Shown here piece by piece: positions 43,732-51,835 of a stretch of 64,000 nucleotides of DNA (the first letter of the stretch is position 1; every line of letters starts with the position of its first letter). This DNA is from Sphingobium sp. (GTDB lineage Bacteria; Pseudomonadota; Alphaproteobacteria; Sphingomonadales; Sphingomonadaceae), in assembly GCA_023266575.1 (NCBI GenBank), contig JAHFPV010000008.1, positions 91,523 to 155,522 on the forward strand. Direction: 5' to 3'. Below the pieces are notes generated by a model. It saw only the letters and a list, made by a program, of their open reading frames with translations. It did no database searches and had not been told where the DNA came from. Made by a program: the position numbers and the translations under genes.

Positions 43732-44211
43732 ATGACGATGCTGCTTTCGCTGATGCTGGCTGCGACCCCGGTGGCCGATGCCTTGCCGCCCATGCCGCAG
43801 GATCTGTCCAGCGTTCCGGTCATTGAAGGCTGGCTGGGGCGCAAGATTTCACCGCGCTGGTCGGAAGATGTCGCCAAACTCTATCGCCGTGGCGAGTGTA
43901 GTGGTGCACGGCCCTATGAGGGGTCGCGCCTGCTGGAAATCGATGTTCTGTTTCTGCTGTCGGAGGACGGCAAGCCACTGAAGATCGCACCGGTCAACGC
44001 CAATTGCCCGGACGTGGAAAAGTTCGTCAGTCGTCGCATCCTCGGCACACTGGGCAATTCTTTCCGCAACAATGGTCAGGCCGTGGTGAAACCCGTCATG
44101 GTGGACGGGCGCACCATTGGCACGGCCCGCCAAACCGCCGATGACAATCGCCCGACAGGCCCGGTCTGGATGCGCTCGCAGGTCCGCTTCCTCTGGTCCG
44201 ACGCGCCATGA
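43732..44211 (+). CDS. Hypothetical exported protein
   Basis: 159 aa, not recognised. A short hydrophobic N-terminus (MTMLLSLMLAATPVADA) looks like a signal peptide. The mature part has two cysteines (GECSGAR, NANCPD) that might form a disulfide and a VLFLLSEDGKPLKIAPVN strand-like region reminiscent of TonB C-terminal domains, though too weak to assign. Starts 6 bp after dut; ATGA overlap with moeB. Confidence 0.6.
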   Translation: MTMLLSLMLAATPVADALPPMPQDLSSVPVIEGWLGRKISPRWSEDVAKLYRRGECSGARPYEGSRLLEIDVLFLLSEDGKPLKIAPVNANCPDVEKFVSRRILGTLGNSFRNNGQAVVKPVMVDGRTIGTARQTADDNRPTGPVWMRSQVRFLWSDAP

Positions 44212-44975
44212 CGCTGAGCGACGATCAGCTGGAGCGCTATGCCCGTCATATCATCCTGAAGGAAATTGGCGGCGCGGGACAGGCGCGGCTCCTGTCCGCC
44301 GATGTCGCGGTGATCGGCGCGGGCGGCATTGGCAGCCCGGCGATCCTCTATCTCGCCGCCGCTGGCGTCGGCACCATCCGCGTGATCGACGATGACGCGG
44401 TGGCTTTGTCCAACCTGCAACGGCAGGTCGTGTTCGGCACGGCGGATGTCGGCGCGCCCAAGGCTGAGGTCGCGATGGCGGCGGTCGCGCGGCTGAACCC
44501 GGACGTCAAGCTGATCCCGATCAACGCGCGGATCGACGCGGACAATGCCACACTGATGCTGCGCGACGCGGACGTCGTGCTGGACGGCAGCGACAGTTTC
44601 ACGACCCGACTGGCGGTCGCCGACGCGGCGCAACGGCTGCGCATCCCGCTCGTGTCAGCGGCGGTCGGGCCGTTCGAGGGACAGATCGCCACCTATCGCG
44701 GCTGGGAAGCGGACAAGCCCTGCTATCGCTGCCTGGTCGGCGCGCCCCAGGACGCGTCGGAACGCAATTGCGCCGAAACCGGCGTCATCGGCGCGCTGAC
44801 TGGCGCGATGGGCAGTCTGGCCGCGCTGGAGGTGATCCGCGCCCTCGTGCCGTTCGGCGCGGACATGGCCGGGCGGCTGCTGATCGCCGATCTTCTGTCC
44901 ATGCGGTTCCGCACGCTGGACGTCCCCAAAGACCCCGCCTGCCCGGCCTGCGCCGTGCAACTATGCGTCCCTTAA
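44208..44975 (+). CDS. moeB: MoeB/ThiF family adenylyltransferase
   Basis: 255 aa E1-like enzyme. ADVAVIGAGGIGSPAILYLAAAGVG (nucleotide loop, in two halves), DDDAVALSNLQRQVVFG and DGSDSFTTR are conserved, and CYRC...CPAC supply a structural zinc. It adenylates the C-terminal glycine of MoaD or ThiS. With the ThiS-ThiG fusion in this genome, its ThiS partner is uncertain. ATGA overlap with the upstream gene; overlaps the DsrE-like gene by 13 bp. Confidence 0.9.
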   Translation: MTLSDDQLERYARHIILKEIGGAGQARLLSADVAVIGAGGIGSPAILYLAAAGVGTIRVIDDDAVALSNLQRQVVFGTADVGAPKAEVAMAAVARLNPDVKLIPINARIDADNATLMLRDADVVLDGSDSFTTRLAVADAAQRLRIPLVSAAVGPFEGQIATYRGWEADKPCYRCLVGAPQDASERNCAETGVIGALTGAMGSLAALEVIRALVPFGADMAGRLLIADLLSMRFRTLDVPKDPACPACAVQLCVP

Positions 44976-45328
44976 GGATTATCGTCACCACCGCTGACGC
45001 TGAACGGCTGCGCGGCGCGCTGGTGCTGGCGAGTGCGCAGGCCGCGTTGGGCGGAGCGGCGGCGATTTTCCTGCAACTCGATGCCGTCGCCCTGCTCCGC
45101 CCACCAGTCACCACGCCACAGGACATGGCGCACCGCGCGGCGGGACTGCCCGACCTCGCCACTCTGTTGACCGAAGCACAGGCGCTCGGCGTTACCATCA
45201 GCGCCTGCCAGAGCGGACTGGCGCTGTGCGCTATGACGGCGGATGCGCTGCCGCCTGGCGTCGATGTCGGGGGGCCTGTGGCGTTCATGCAGGCGACCGG
45301 CGATGATGCGCGGCTGCTGATCGCCTGA
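44963..45328 (+). CDS. DsrE-like family protein
   Basis: 121 aa. LRIIVTTADAERLRGALVLASAQAALGGAAAIFLQLDAV and GVTISACQSGLALCAM resemble the DsrE/DsrF-like fold, small proteins in sulfur relay, where the cysteine in SACQSG may be functional. Overlaps moeB by 13 bp, supporting a sulfur-transfer link. Assignment is by pattern, not exact motif. Confidence 0.65.
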   Translation: MRPLRIIVTTADAERLRGALVLASAQAALGGAAAIFLQLDAVALLRPPVTTPQDMAHRAAGLPDLATLLTEAQALGVTISACQSGLALCAMTADALPPGVDVGGPVAFMQATGDDARLLIA

Positions 45329-45431
45329 CGGCATCCCACGCCTCCCCTTCCCTTGACAGGCCAGACCGCCCATTTATGGGGAAGGCGCGGCATTTGCGGC
45401 CGCGCTAAGCTTAGCCTTTCAAGGAAATCCT

Positions 45432-47429
45432 GTGTCCGCCATGCTCAAAATCACTCTGCCCGACGGTAACGTGCGCGAAGTCGCGCCCGGCACTACCCCG
45501 GCGGATATTGCAGCGGCGATCGGGCCGGGGCTGGCCAAGGCGGCGATCGCGGCGCGGGTCGATGGCGAGCTGCGCGATATCAACCGCCCGCTGGAGCAGG
45601 ACGCGACGCTGGCGCTGGTCACGGCGAAGGATGAGGCCGACGCGCTGGAACTGGCGCGGCATGACTTCGCGCATATCCTGGCCGAAGCGGTGCAGACCCT
45701 GTTCCCCGGCACGCAGATCACCTTTGGCCCGTCCACCGACGACGGCTTCTATTATGATTTCGCGCCCAACCCCGAACACGGCCCCTTCACCGACGAAGAT
45801 TTGCCCGCGATCGAAGCGAAAATGCGCGAGATCATCGCCGCCAACAAGCCGCTGCGCCGCGAAGTCATCGCCCGCGACACGCTGATCGCGCAATGGCAGG
45901 CGGCGGGCGAGACGTTCAAGGCGCAGTGGGCCGCCGAACTGCCGCAGGGCGAGGAGCTGACCGTCTATCATAGCGGTGACGGCTGGTATGACATGTGCCG
46001 TGGTCCGCATCTCGCCTCGACCGGGCGGCTCGACCCGTCGGCCTTCAAGCTGACGCGGGTGTCGGGCGCTTATTGGCGCGGCGACCAGAATAACGCGATG
46101 CTGTCCCGCATCTACGGCACCGGCTGGCTCAACAAGAAGCAGCTGGCCGAACATCTGACGCGGCTGGAAGAAGCCGCCAAGCGCGACCATCGAAAGCTCG
46201 GCGCGGAGATGGACCTGTTCCACCTTCAGGCCGAAGCGCATGGCAGCGTATTCTGGCACCCCAAGGGCTATCTGATCTGGCGTCAGCTGGAGGCCTATAT
46301 GCGCCGCGCGATCGACGATGCGGGCTATCGCGAGGTCAAGACGCCGCAGGTGATGGACGCGCGCCAGTGGGAAACGTCGGGCCATTGGGGCAAATATCGC
46401 GAAAATATGTTCGTCATTCCCGACGAAGTGCCGAACGTGGACGATGAAGGCCCGCTGGTGTCGGACGATGCCGACTGGATGGCATTGAAGCCCATGAACT
46501 GCCCGGCGCATGTGCTGATCTTCCGCCAGGGGATCAAAAGCTATCGCGACCTGCCCTTGCGCTTCTACGAAAATGGCTGCTGCCACCGCAACGAGCCGCA
46601 TGGCGCGCTGCACGGGCTGATGCGGGTGCGGCAATTCACCCAGGATGACGCGCATATCTTCTGCCGCGAGGACCAGATTGTCGAGGAAGTCCGCGCCTTT
46701 TGCGCGCTGGCCGACCGCATCTACAAGGATTTCGGCTTCACCTACTCGATCAAGCTGGCGCTGCGCCCCGAAAAGCGCTTCGGCAGCGAGGAGATGTGGG
46801 ACAAGGCGGAGAATGAGCTGCGCGCCGCCGTCGCCGCCGCGGGTCTCAACACGCCGGAGTTTGGCTGGGAGGAACTGCCGGGCGAAGGCGCTTTCTACGC
46901 GCCCAAGCTGGAATGGCACCTGACCGATGCGATCGGCCGGACATGGCAGGTCGGCACGATCCAGTCGGACCGCGTCCTGCCCGAACGACTCGACGCCAGC
47001 TATGTCGGCGAAGATGGCGAGCGCCATCGCCCCGTCATGCTCCACCGCGCCATTTTCGGCAGCTATGAACGCTTTATCGGCATTTTGATCGAACATTATG
47101 CCGGGCGCTTCCCGGCCTGGCTCGCCCCGGTGCAGGCCGTGGTCGCGACCATCGTGTCGGACGCGGATGACTATGCGGGCGAGGTGCTGGCGAAGCTGCG
47201 CGCGGCGGGCATCCGCGCCGAAGCGGACCTGCGCAACGAGAAGATCAATTACAAGGTGCGCGAACATAGCCTGGCCAAGGTCCCCAACCTGCTGGTCGTG
47301 GGCCGGCGGGAGGCGGAGGAAGGCAAGGTCGCGCTGCGGGTGCTGGGCAGCGACGGCCAGAGCTTCCTTTCGCTCGACGAGGCGATTTCCCGCCTTGCAA
47401 ATGAAGCCCTCGCGCCCGATATGCTGTAG
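45432..47429 (+). CDS. thrS: Threonyl-tRNA synthetase
   Basis: 665 aa class II synthetase. TGS domain (1-60), editing domain with [12 protein letters not shown] and [11 protein letters not shown], catalytic domain with MNCPAH and [12 protein letters not shown], and a C-terminal anticodon domain. It charges tRNA-Thr and edits mischarged Ser. GTG 45432 is favoured because AAGGA sits 6-7 bases upstream; an in-frame ATG at 45441 is 15 bases away. Confidence 0.96.
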   Translation: MSAMLKITLPDGNVREVAPGTTPADIAAAIGPGLAKAAIAARVDGELRDINRPLEQDATLALVTAKDEADALELARHDFAHILAEAVQTLFPGTQITFGPSTDDGFYYDFAPNPEHGPFTDEDLPAIEAKMREIIAANKPLRREVIARDTLIAQWQAAGETFKAQWAAELPQGEELTVYHSGDGWYDMCRGPHLASTGRLDPSAFKLTRVSGAYWRGDQNNAMLSRIYGTGWLNKKQLAEHLTRLEEAAKRDHRKLGAEMDLFHLQAEAHGSVFWHPKGYLIWRQLEAYMRRAIDDAGYREVKTPQVMDARQWETSGHWGKYRENMFVIPDEVPNVDDEGPLVSDDADWMALKPMNCPAHVLIFRQGIKSYRDLPLRFYENGCCHRNEPHGALHGLMRVRQFTQDDAHIFCREDQIVEEVRAFCALADRIYKDFGFTYSIKLALRPEKRFGSEEMWDKAENELRAAVAAAGLNTPEFGWEELPGEGAFYAPKLEWHLTDAIGRTWQVGTIQSDRVLPERLDASYVGEDGERHRPVMLHRAIFGSYERFIGILIEHYAGRFPAWLAPVQAVVATIVSDADDYAGEVLAKLRAAGIRAEADLRNEKINYKVREHSLAKVPNLLVVGRREAEEGKVALRVLGSDGQSFLSLDEAISRLANEALAPDML

Positions 47430-47546
47430 CGGCAGCAATGCCACAGGGTTCGTGATTCCTTGACTGAGGATCACGGACCCCTTTGCGCTTTGCCAAAAAG
47501 CCGCTAAGAGCCACTCGTTTTTGCAACGACCATAGGAGATACTGCT

Positions 47547-48092
47547 ATACGTCCCCCAATGATGCGCCGCCCGCTGGCGCCGCCGCCGAAATCCGGCCCT
47601 CGCTACAATGAATTCATCACGGTCCCCAAAGTCCGCGTGATTGACGGGGAAGGCGAGAATCTGGGTGTGATGTTTACGCAGGAAGCGATCGAACAGGCGG
47701 CCGATGTCGGCCTGGACCTGGTCGAAGTATCGCCCACCGCGGACCCGCCGGTCTGCAAGTTTCTGGACATCGGCAAGTATAAGTACGAAGCCCAGAAAAA
47801 GGCGAATATCGCCCGCAAGACGCAAAAGACGCAGGAACTCAAAGAGATCAAGATGCGTCCGAACATCGACGATCATGACTATGATACGAAGATGAAGAAG
47901 GTGCATGACTTCATCGGTGACGGCGACAAGGTGAAGATCACCCTGCGCTTCCGTGGCCGCGAACTCAGCCACCAGCAGCTCGGCATGGCCCTACTCCAGC
48001 GCGTCGCGGAAAATGTCGCCGAAGTCGCCAAGGTCGAAGCCTATCCCCGCATGGAAGGCCGCCAGATGCTGATGGTGCTGGCCCCGAAATAA
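47547..48092 (+). CDS. infC: Translation initiation factor IF-3, probable ATA start
   Basis: 181 aa from ATA 47547 or 177 aa from ATG 47559. [45 protein letters not shown] and [14 protein letters not shown] are IF-3 blocks. The AGGAG at 47534-47538 is ideally spaced (8 bases) for the ATA and too far from ATG 47559 (20 bases). infC commonly uses a rare start codon so that IF-3 can repress its own synthesis. Terminator follows the gene. Confidence 0.93.
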   Translation: MRPPMMRRPLAPPPKSGPRYNEFITVPKVRVIDGEGENLGVMFTQEAIEQAADVGLDLVEVSPTADPPVCKFLDIGKYKYEAQKKANIARKTQKTQELKEIKMRPNIDDHDYDTKMKKVHDFIGDGDKVKITLRFRGRELSHQQLGMALLQRVAENVAEVAKVEAYPRMEGRQMLMVLAPK

Positions 48093-48119
48093 GCGCGGGC
48101 TTCCGGGTTGAAAGATAGA

Positions 48120-48148
48120 GGGCGGTGCCGCGAGGCGCCGCCCTTTTT
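48120..48148 (+). terminator. Intrinsic terminator of infC
   Basis: GGGCGGTGCC and GGCGCCGCCC form a 10-bp stem (one G-U pair) followed by TTTTT. It marks the end of the conserved block before the accessory region. Confidence 0.9.
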
Positions 48149-48717
48149 CATTGTGGCTGGCGCTGATCCGGGCGGCCGGAAATAGGAAATGCAGGGCTTA
48201 ACTTCGCATATTTCCCGGTAAATCGGACATATGATTTCCTACATTTGTAATTTTGTTGTGCGCGAGGCTGGCGCGTGAATGGACGGTTGAAAGAGCCAAG
48301 GCGACTTTATCAGAGGTATGGGGTTGTAGGACAGGCGTGGGCTAGAGCGTGGCTCGATGGCGGGGCATTACCGCTTTGCGCCATCGTCGGTCATTGGACT
48401 TGCCGACCGATGATCGCGAAAGCCGCCTTTCGTTGGTCGCGGTCGCCCCGCGTGCGGGAACGGCTGAGATGTTGGACGGACCGGAATGTTGGACTCGGAA
48501 GTTGGTAGGCATGAAGCTGCCACCCATTTGATATTCCTGACTTACCCGCAATCGCGCGCTAAGGCTTCACCTTGCATCATATTTTACCGTCTCGTCGTCC
48601 TGGCCGGGACCCAGCTGGTCCTTTGGAGTAATTGGGGATTGCGTCCCTGGAATTCTGCCTTACGTTATCCAATCTGTGGCGCATAAATGACAATGTGCGA
48701 AAATTGTTACGGCGGCG
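48149..48717. other. Non-coding stretch of the accessory region
   Basis: No credible gene. GC falls progressively towards the reverse transcriptase. Inverted repeats: TAGGAAAT (48183-48190) / ATTTCCTA (48234-48241), CGAAAG-CCGC-CTTTCG (48416-48431), CCCGC-GT-GCGGG (48447-48458). The ORFs here are short and have no family-like sequence; it may be remnant DNA from insertion. Confidence 0.5.
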
Positions 48718-48746
48718 TTTACGTTAGATCTGTGCGGTGCTATATT
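48718..48746 (+). promoter_or_regulatory. Candidate promoter of RT-associated ncRNA
   Basis: TTTACG (48718-48723) and TATATT (48741-48746) with a 17-bp spacer, placing transcription start near 48753. It would drive the structured RNA and the reverse transcriptase gene. Confidence 0.5.
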
Positions 48747-48752
48747 ACTGGT

Positions 48753-49013
48753 ATCCCAATCGAAAGTGCGGGAGTAGGTTGTTTATAACGTCAACAATTA
48801 TTTTCGAGATGGTGCGGTTCATAGTAGCCTCACTTAAGAAGATGGTTGGAAGATTGGCCATGACGAAAGTCGCGGCAATCATACCGACATTATACACGAT
48901 TATGTTCGAACAAAGTCCCATTAGAGTGTTTTGGCGCTCGACAGACACCTGTGCTGGGGGAAGAGCGCTTCCGAAAGGAAAGATCCGCATGGGACGCGGA
49001 TTGCTCTTCCCCC
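48753..49013 (+). ncRNA. Candidate RT-associated structured non-coding RNA
   Basis: About 260 nt between the promoter and the RT start. Elements: TCCC/GGGA hairpin (48754-48773); TTGTT-N9-AACAA hairpin (48779-48797); an unstructured middle; ACAG-ACAC-CTGT hairpin (48941-48952); and an 11-bp perfect stem GGGGGAAGAGC / GCTCTTCCCCC (48956-48966, 49003-49013) enclosing TTCC-GAAA-GGAA and ATCCGC-N7-GCGGAT. DRT2 systems carry such an RNA immediately 5' of the RT, used as template. Ends are estimates. Confidence 0.6.
48794..48940 (+). other. Putative neo template unit (147 nt, endless frame)
   Basis: Two TC(A/G)ACA sites at 48791-48796 and 48938-48943 are 147 nt (49 codons) apart. In the frame set by GTG 48737 the segment has no stop, so head-to-tail copies would encode an endless 49-aa hydrophobic repeat (TIIFEMVRFIVASLKKMVGR and 29 more residues). 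ATG 48860 has GGAAG seven bases upstream. The other two plus frames contain stops; one minus frame is also open. Function by analogy to DRT2 neo; no clear promoter at the junction. Confidence 0.4.
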
Positions 49014-49029
49014 CTCTCGTGGAGCGGGC

Positions 49030-50454
49030 GTGGTCGATTGGATTCCGACACTTAAGCATTACCCGCACTTCGATAAGCCTATACGGCCAAAAGATATCGA
49101 AAAGCTGGTATGTGATCCCGATGCGGTTGCACGCAACAGCTTCTATCCGTTCATGCGGTTTGAAGAAAAGTGGCAACCGTTCCGCGACAAACAAGGCGGC
49201 AAGCCCGACAAGAAGGTGCGGGAACTGCGATTCGCAAGCCGACGCGACGCTTATATCTATTCCTACTATCGGCACATTCTTCGCGAGCCTTACGAAGCAG
49301 CCTTGGCGGCACGGGGCCTTGGCGACAACGTAATAGCGTATCGCAAGCTGACAACGTCGGAGGGCAAAGGGAAGTCCAACATCGACTTCGCTCTTGACGC
49401 CTTCAACGTCATACGTGGCTACGGCAACGCGGCAGTTGTGACGCTCGATATCAGCAAGTTTTTCGAGAGTATCGACCACGAATTGCTGCGGCAGAAATGG
49501 TGCGGATTGCTGGGGGTGGCAGAATTGCCGCTCGATCATGCGGCAGTTTTCCGCGCTATTACACGATATGCGATCGTCGATCGGGACGCGGCCTACGAGC
49601 GGCTCGGCTATCTCACATGGCAAGCAAAAGGTTCGAGTAGAATTCCCGTTTACAAGACGGGCTTCAAGGACATGCCGCGACAGCTATGTACTAATGCCGA
49701 TTTTCGCGAGAAGATTTGCGGCAAAGGCGGGGCGGTCGCGAGCTTGATCGAAACGAACAAAAATCATTTCGGCATCCCACAGGGTTCGCCAATCTCTGAT
49801 ATGCTCGCGAACCTGTACCTAATCGACTTCGACAGCGCGTTGAAAGCGTACGTCGATGCGATCGACGGGGCATTTTTTCGTTACTCCGACGATATTATCA
49901 TTGTCATTCCCGGCGGCGAAACGGAAGCGTTAGCCGCGCGTGACTTCGCTATGGCGGAGATTCAAAAGCACGGACCGCAGATCGTTATCAAATCGAAGAA
50001 AACGTCTGTGCTGAAATACTCCCCCGCCCCCGGCGGACAGGCGTTCGAGAGGCTGCACGGCGAGCAAGGCCGAAACGGCCTCGAATACCTCGGTTTTCGA
50101 TACGACGGACGTGCAGCATACCTACGCGATGCAACGCTATCGCGGTTGTATAGGAAAGTAACACGGTCGATACGTGCCGAGGCGCGTGCGTTAGTGCGGC
50201 GATATTCTGGCAAGGATCAAGCATATATCGAGAGCCAATTTGACGCCCCCAAATTTATGCAACGGTACGGACGAGTCGAGGAATTCGACCCTACCGCCAG
50301 CTACGACACATGGACGTTTTGGACGTACGCAAAGCGCGCTATCGAAACATTCGGGCCGCTTGGGAGACCCATCAGCGGGCAGTTGAAGAACTACGGTCGG
50401 ATTGTCCGCACCCGAATGGCGCACGAGATTGCTAACGCCCTCGCCAATAAGTGA
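49030..50454 (+). CDS. Defence-type reverse transcriptase, DRT2/UG2-like
   Basis: 474 aa from GTG 49030 (MVDWIPTLKHYPHFDKP), with GGAG five bases upstream. RT motifs: LDISKFFESIDH (catalytic D140), GIPQGSPISDMLANLYL (248-264) and YSDD (285-288), then GLEYLGFRYDG and a C-terminal helical region ending in QLKNYGRIVRTRM. It lacks the maturase/endonuclease domains of group II intron RTs and stands alone with a structured RNA upstream, as in DRT2. GC is lower than in neighbours, suggesting transfer. Other UG-class RTs with upstream ncRNA remain possible. Confidence 0.85.
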   Translation: MVDWIPTLKHYPHFDKPIRPKDIEKLVCDPDAVARNSFYPFMRFEEKWQPFRDKQGGKPDKKVRELRFASRRDAYIYSYYRHILREPYEAALAARGLGDNVIAYRKLTTSEGKGKSNIDFALDAFNVIRGYGNAAVVTLDISKFFESIDHELLRQKWCGLLGVAELPLDHAAVFRAITRYAIVDRDAAYERLGYLTWQAKGSSRIPVYKTGFKDMPRQLCTNADFREKICGKGGAVASLIETNKNHFGIPQGSPISDMLANLYLIDFDSALKAYVDAIDGAFFRYSDDIIIVIPGGETEALAARDFAMAEIQKHGPQIVIKSKKTSVLKYSPAPGGQAFERLHGEQGRNGLEYLGFRYDGRAAYLRDATLSRLYRKVTRSIRAEARALVRRYSGKDQAYIESQFDAPKFMQRYGRVEEFDPTASYDTWTFWTYAKRAIETFGPLGRPISGQLKNYGRIVRTRMAHEIANALANK

Positions 50455-50699
50455 GTCCGATTAGCGGCGTTAATCCACAGATCCGTTTCGAGATTCTCTA
50501 TGCTATCCCATACGATGCGGGGATGATGACGACACCTTACCAAATCCCCAAACTGAACCAGTGCCAGCTTTCAAGGTGCGATCTTGGTGCCGAGAATGTC
50601 GCCTTTGTTGGCGGGAGGCGACGCCGCGCGAACGGCAGCTATTCTCATATTCTGTGCCAGACCCGACGTTCCCCCACCAGCCCTCACCACGCAACCGCC
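50455..50699. other. Intergenic end of the accessory region
   Basis: No gene or attachment site recognised. GC rises back towards the chromosomal average by about 50580. No direct repeat matching the left side was found by eye. Confidence 0.4.
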
Positions 50700-51371
50700 T
50701 CAAGCCGACGGCTTGTCCTGATACAGCGCCGGAAACATCGCCTTGAACGCCGCCAGCTTGGGTGCGTCCCAGCGCATGATGTAGGGATGGCGCGGGTTCT
50801 TGCGCATGAAGTCCTGATGATAGGCGTCAGCGTCCTGGAAGCCGGTGAAGCGTTCCACCTTGGTCACCACCGGGTCGCGCCACAGGCCTGCCTTGCTGAG
50901 CTGCGCCAGATAGGCGGTCGCTGCCTTGCCCTGCTCGGCGTTCAGCGGGAAGAGCGCGCTGCGATATTGGGTGCCATGGTCTGGTCCCTGATAGTTGAGC
51001 GTCGTGGGATCGGCGATGACCGAGAAGAAGATACGCAGCAGCGTGGCGTAGCTGACCTGTTTGGGGTCGTAGGTGACGCGGACGGCTTCGGCAAAGCCGG
51101 TGTCGCCGCCGCTGACCATCTCATAATCGACGCGGCGGTTGGCCGGGCCACCGGCAAAGCCGGACTTGACCAGATGAACGCCCTTCACATGGGAAAAGAC
51201 GCCCTCCACGCCCCAATAGCAGCCGCCCGCGAACACAGCGGTTTCCAGCTTGCGGGTGGGCGCGGCATCGATGGCGGCGACAGGGGCCAGGACCGGGCGC
51301 TCGGCGCGCGCAGGGGACGCGACGGCGAGCGCCGCGAGAATGGCGAGGCTGATGCCGTCAGAGCGCCGCAT
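50700..51371 (-). CDS. msrA: Peptide-methionine (S)-S-oxide reductase, exported
   Basis: 223 aa. A signal peptide (ILAALAVASPARA) precedes the MsrA domain with AVFAGGCYWGVEGVF, where C51 is catalytic, plus GYAGG-like GFAGGPANRR and DHGTQYRSALF. It repairs oxidised methionine in periplasmic proteins. Start at ATG 51371 (MRRSDGISLA); the frame runs 30 codons upstream through the small ORF. Overlaps the small upstream ORF by 14 bp. Confidence 0.92.
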   Translation of the reverse strand: MRRSDGISLAILAALAVASPARAERPVLAPVAAIDAAPTRKLETAVFAGGCYWGVEGVFSHVKGVHLVKSGFAGGPANRRVDYEMVSGGDTGFAEAVRVTYDPKQVSYATLLRIFFSVIADPTTLNYQGPDHGTQYRSALFPLNAEQGKAATAYLAQLSKAGLWRDPVVTKVERFTGFQDADAYHQDFMRKNPRHPYIMRWDAPKLAAFKAMFPALYQDKPSA

Positions 51372-51507
51372 GATTGGTGCTGGTCGCGGCAATCGCCGGG
51401 GAGCTGAGGATCGGCTGTTCATCGGGCTGGAGCAGTACCATGCCGACGGCACCGATCGCAAACCCGCCCAGAAAGCGCAGGAACAATTCGGATTTCAAAA
51501 ATGCCAT
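51358..51507 (-). CDS. Small membrane protein upstream of msrA
   Basis: 49 aa: MAFLKSELFLRFLGGFAIGA then VGMVLLQPDEQP and a polar tail. One predicted transmembrane helix (FLRFLGGFAIGAVGMVLL). AGAAAGG lies upstream; an ATG one codon earlier (51510) is also possible. Its stop lies 14 bp inside msrA, so translation of the two is probably coupled. Too short for usual ORF cut-offs. Function unknown. Confidence 0.65.
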   Translation of the reverse strand: MAFLKSELFLRFLGGFAIGAVGMVLLQPDEQPILSSPAIAATSTNHAAL

Positions 51508-51787
51508 CATGGCCTGTGCCTTTCTTATTCTTTGGTTTCGGCGGTTCAGGCCGATCGGTTACACCCCGCTGCCTTGCCCCTTGCTGAATATCGCGCCGCA
51601 CAGGTGCGGCTTTCGACCAGAACAAGGGACAGAACGACGAACGGGGCGTCGCCTTAAATCAGTTTCACTATGCAACGTGGATATAGAGCCTCCCGCGCTG
51701 TCTGCAAGACGGCGCGGGTGGAAAAGGACCGTTTCTGTTTGTGTGGGAATGGGGGCGTTGGCGTCTGAACGCCCCGCCCCTCCACCA

Positions 51788-51831
51788 CTGGCTTCGCCAG
51801 CGGTCCCCCTCCCCAAGCACGCTTGGGGAGG
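51788..51831. repeat. Hairpin repeat between msrA block and aspartate aminotransferase
   Basis: CTGGC-TTC-GCCAG (51788-51800) and CCTCCCCAAGC-AC-GCTTGGGGAGG (51808-51831) are perfect hairpins without a U-tract. They look like intergenic repeat units rather than an intrinsic terminator. Confidence 0.7.
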
Positions 51832-51835
51832 ACTG

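Noticed and set aside
48931-49029. N-terminal extension of the reverse transcriptase from TTG 48931
   Set aside because: It would be translated through the structured RNA and shows no RT-like residues; GTG 49030 has a ribosome binding site and matches the family start.
48745-49623. Minus-strand 292-codon frame opposite the RT and ncRNA
   Set aside because: No recognisable domain, mostly antisense to the RT. Kept only as an alternative reading of the possible neo unit.
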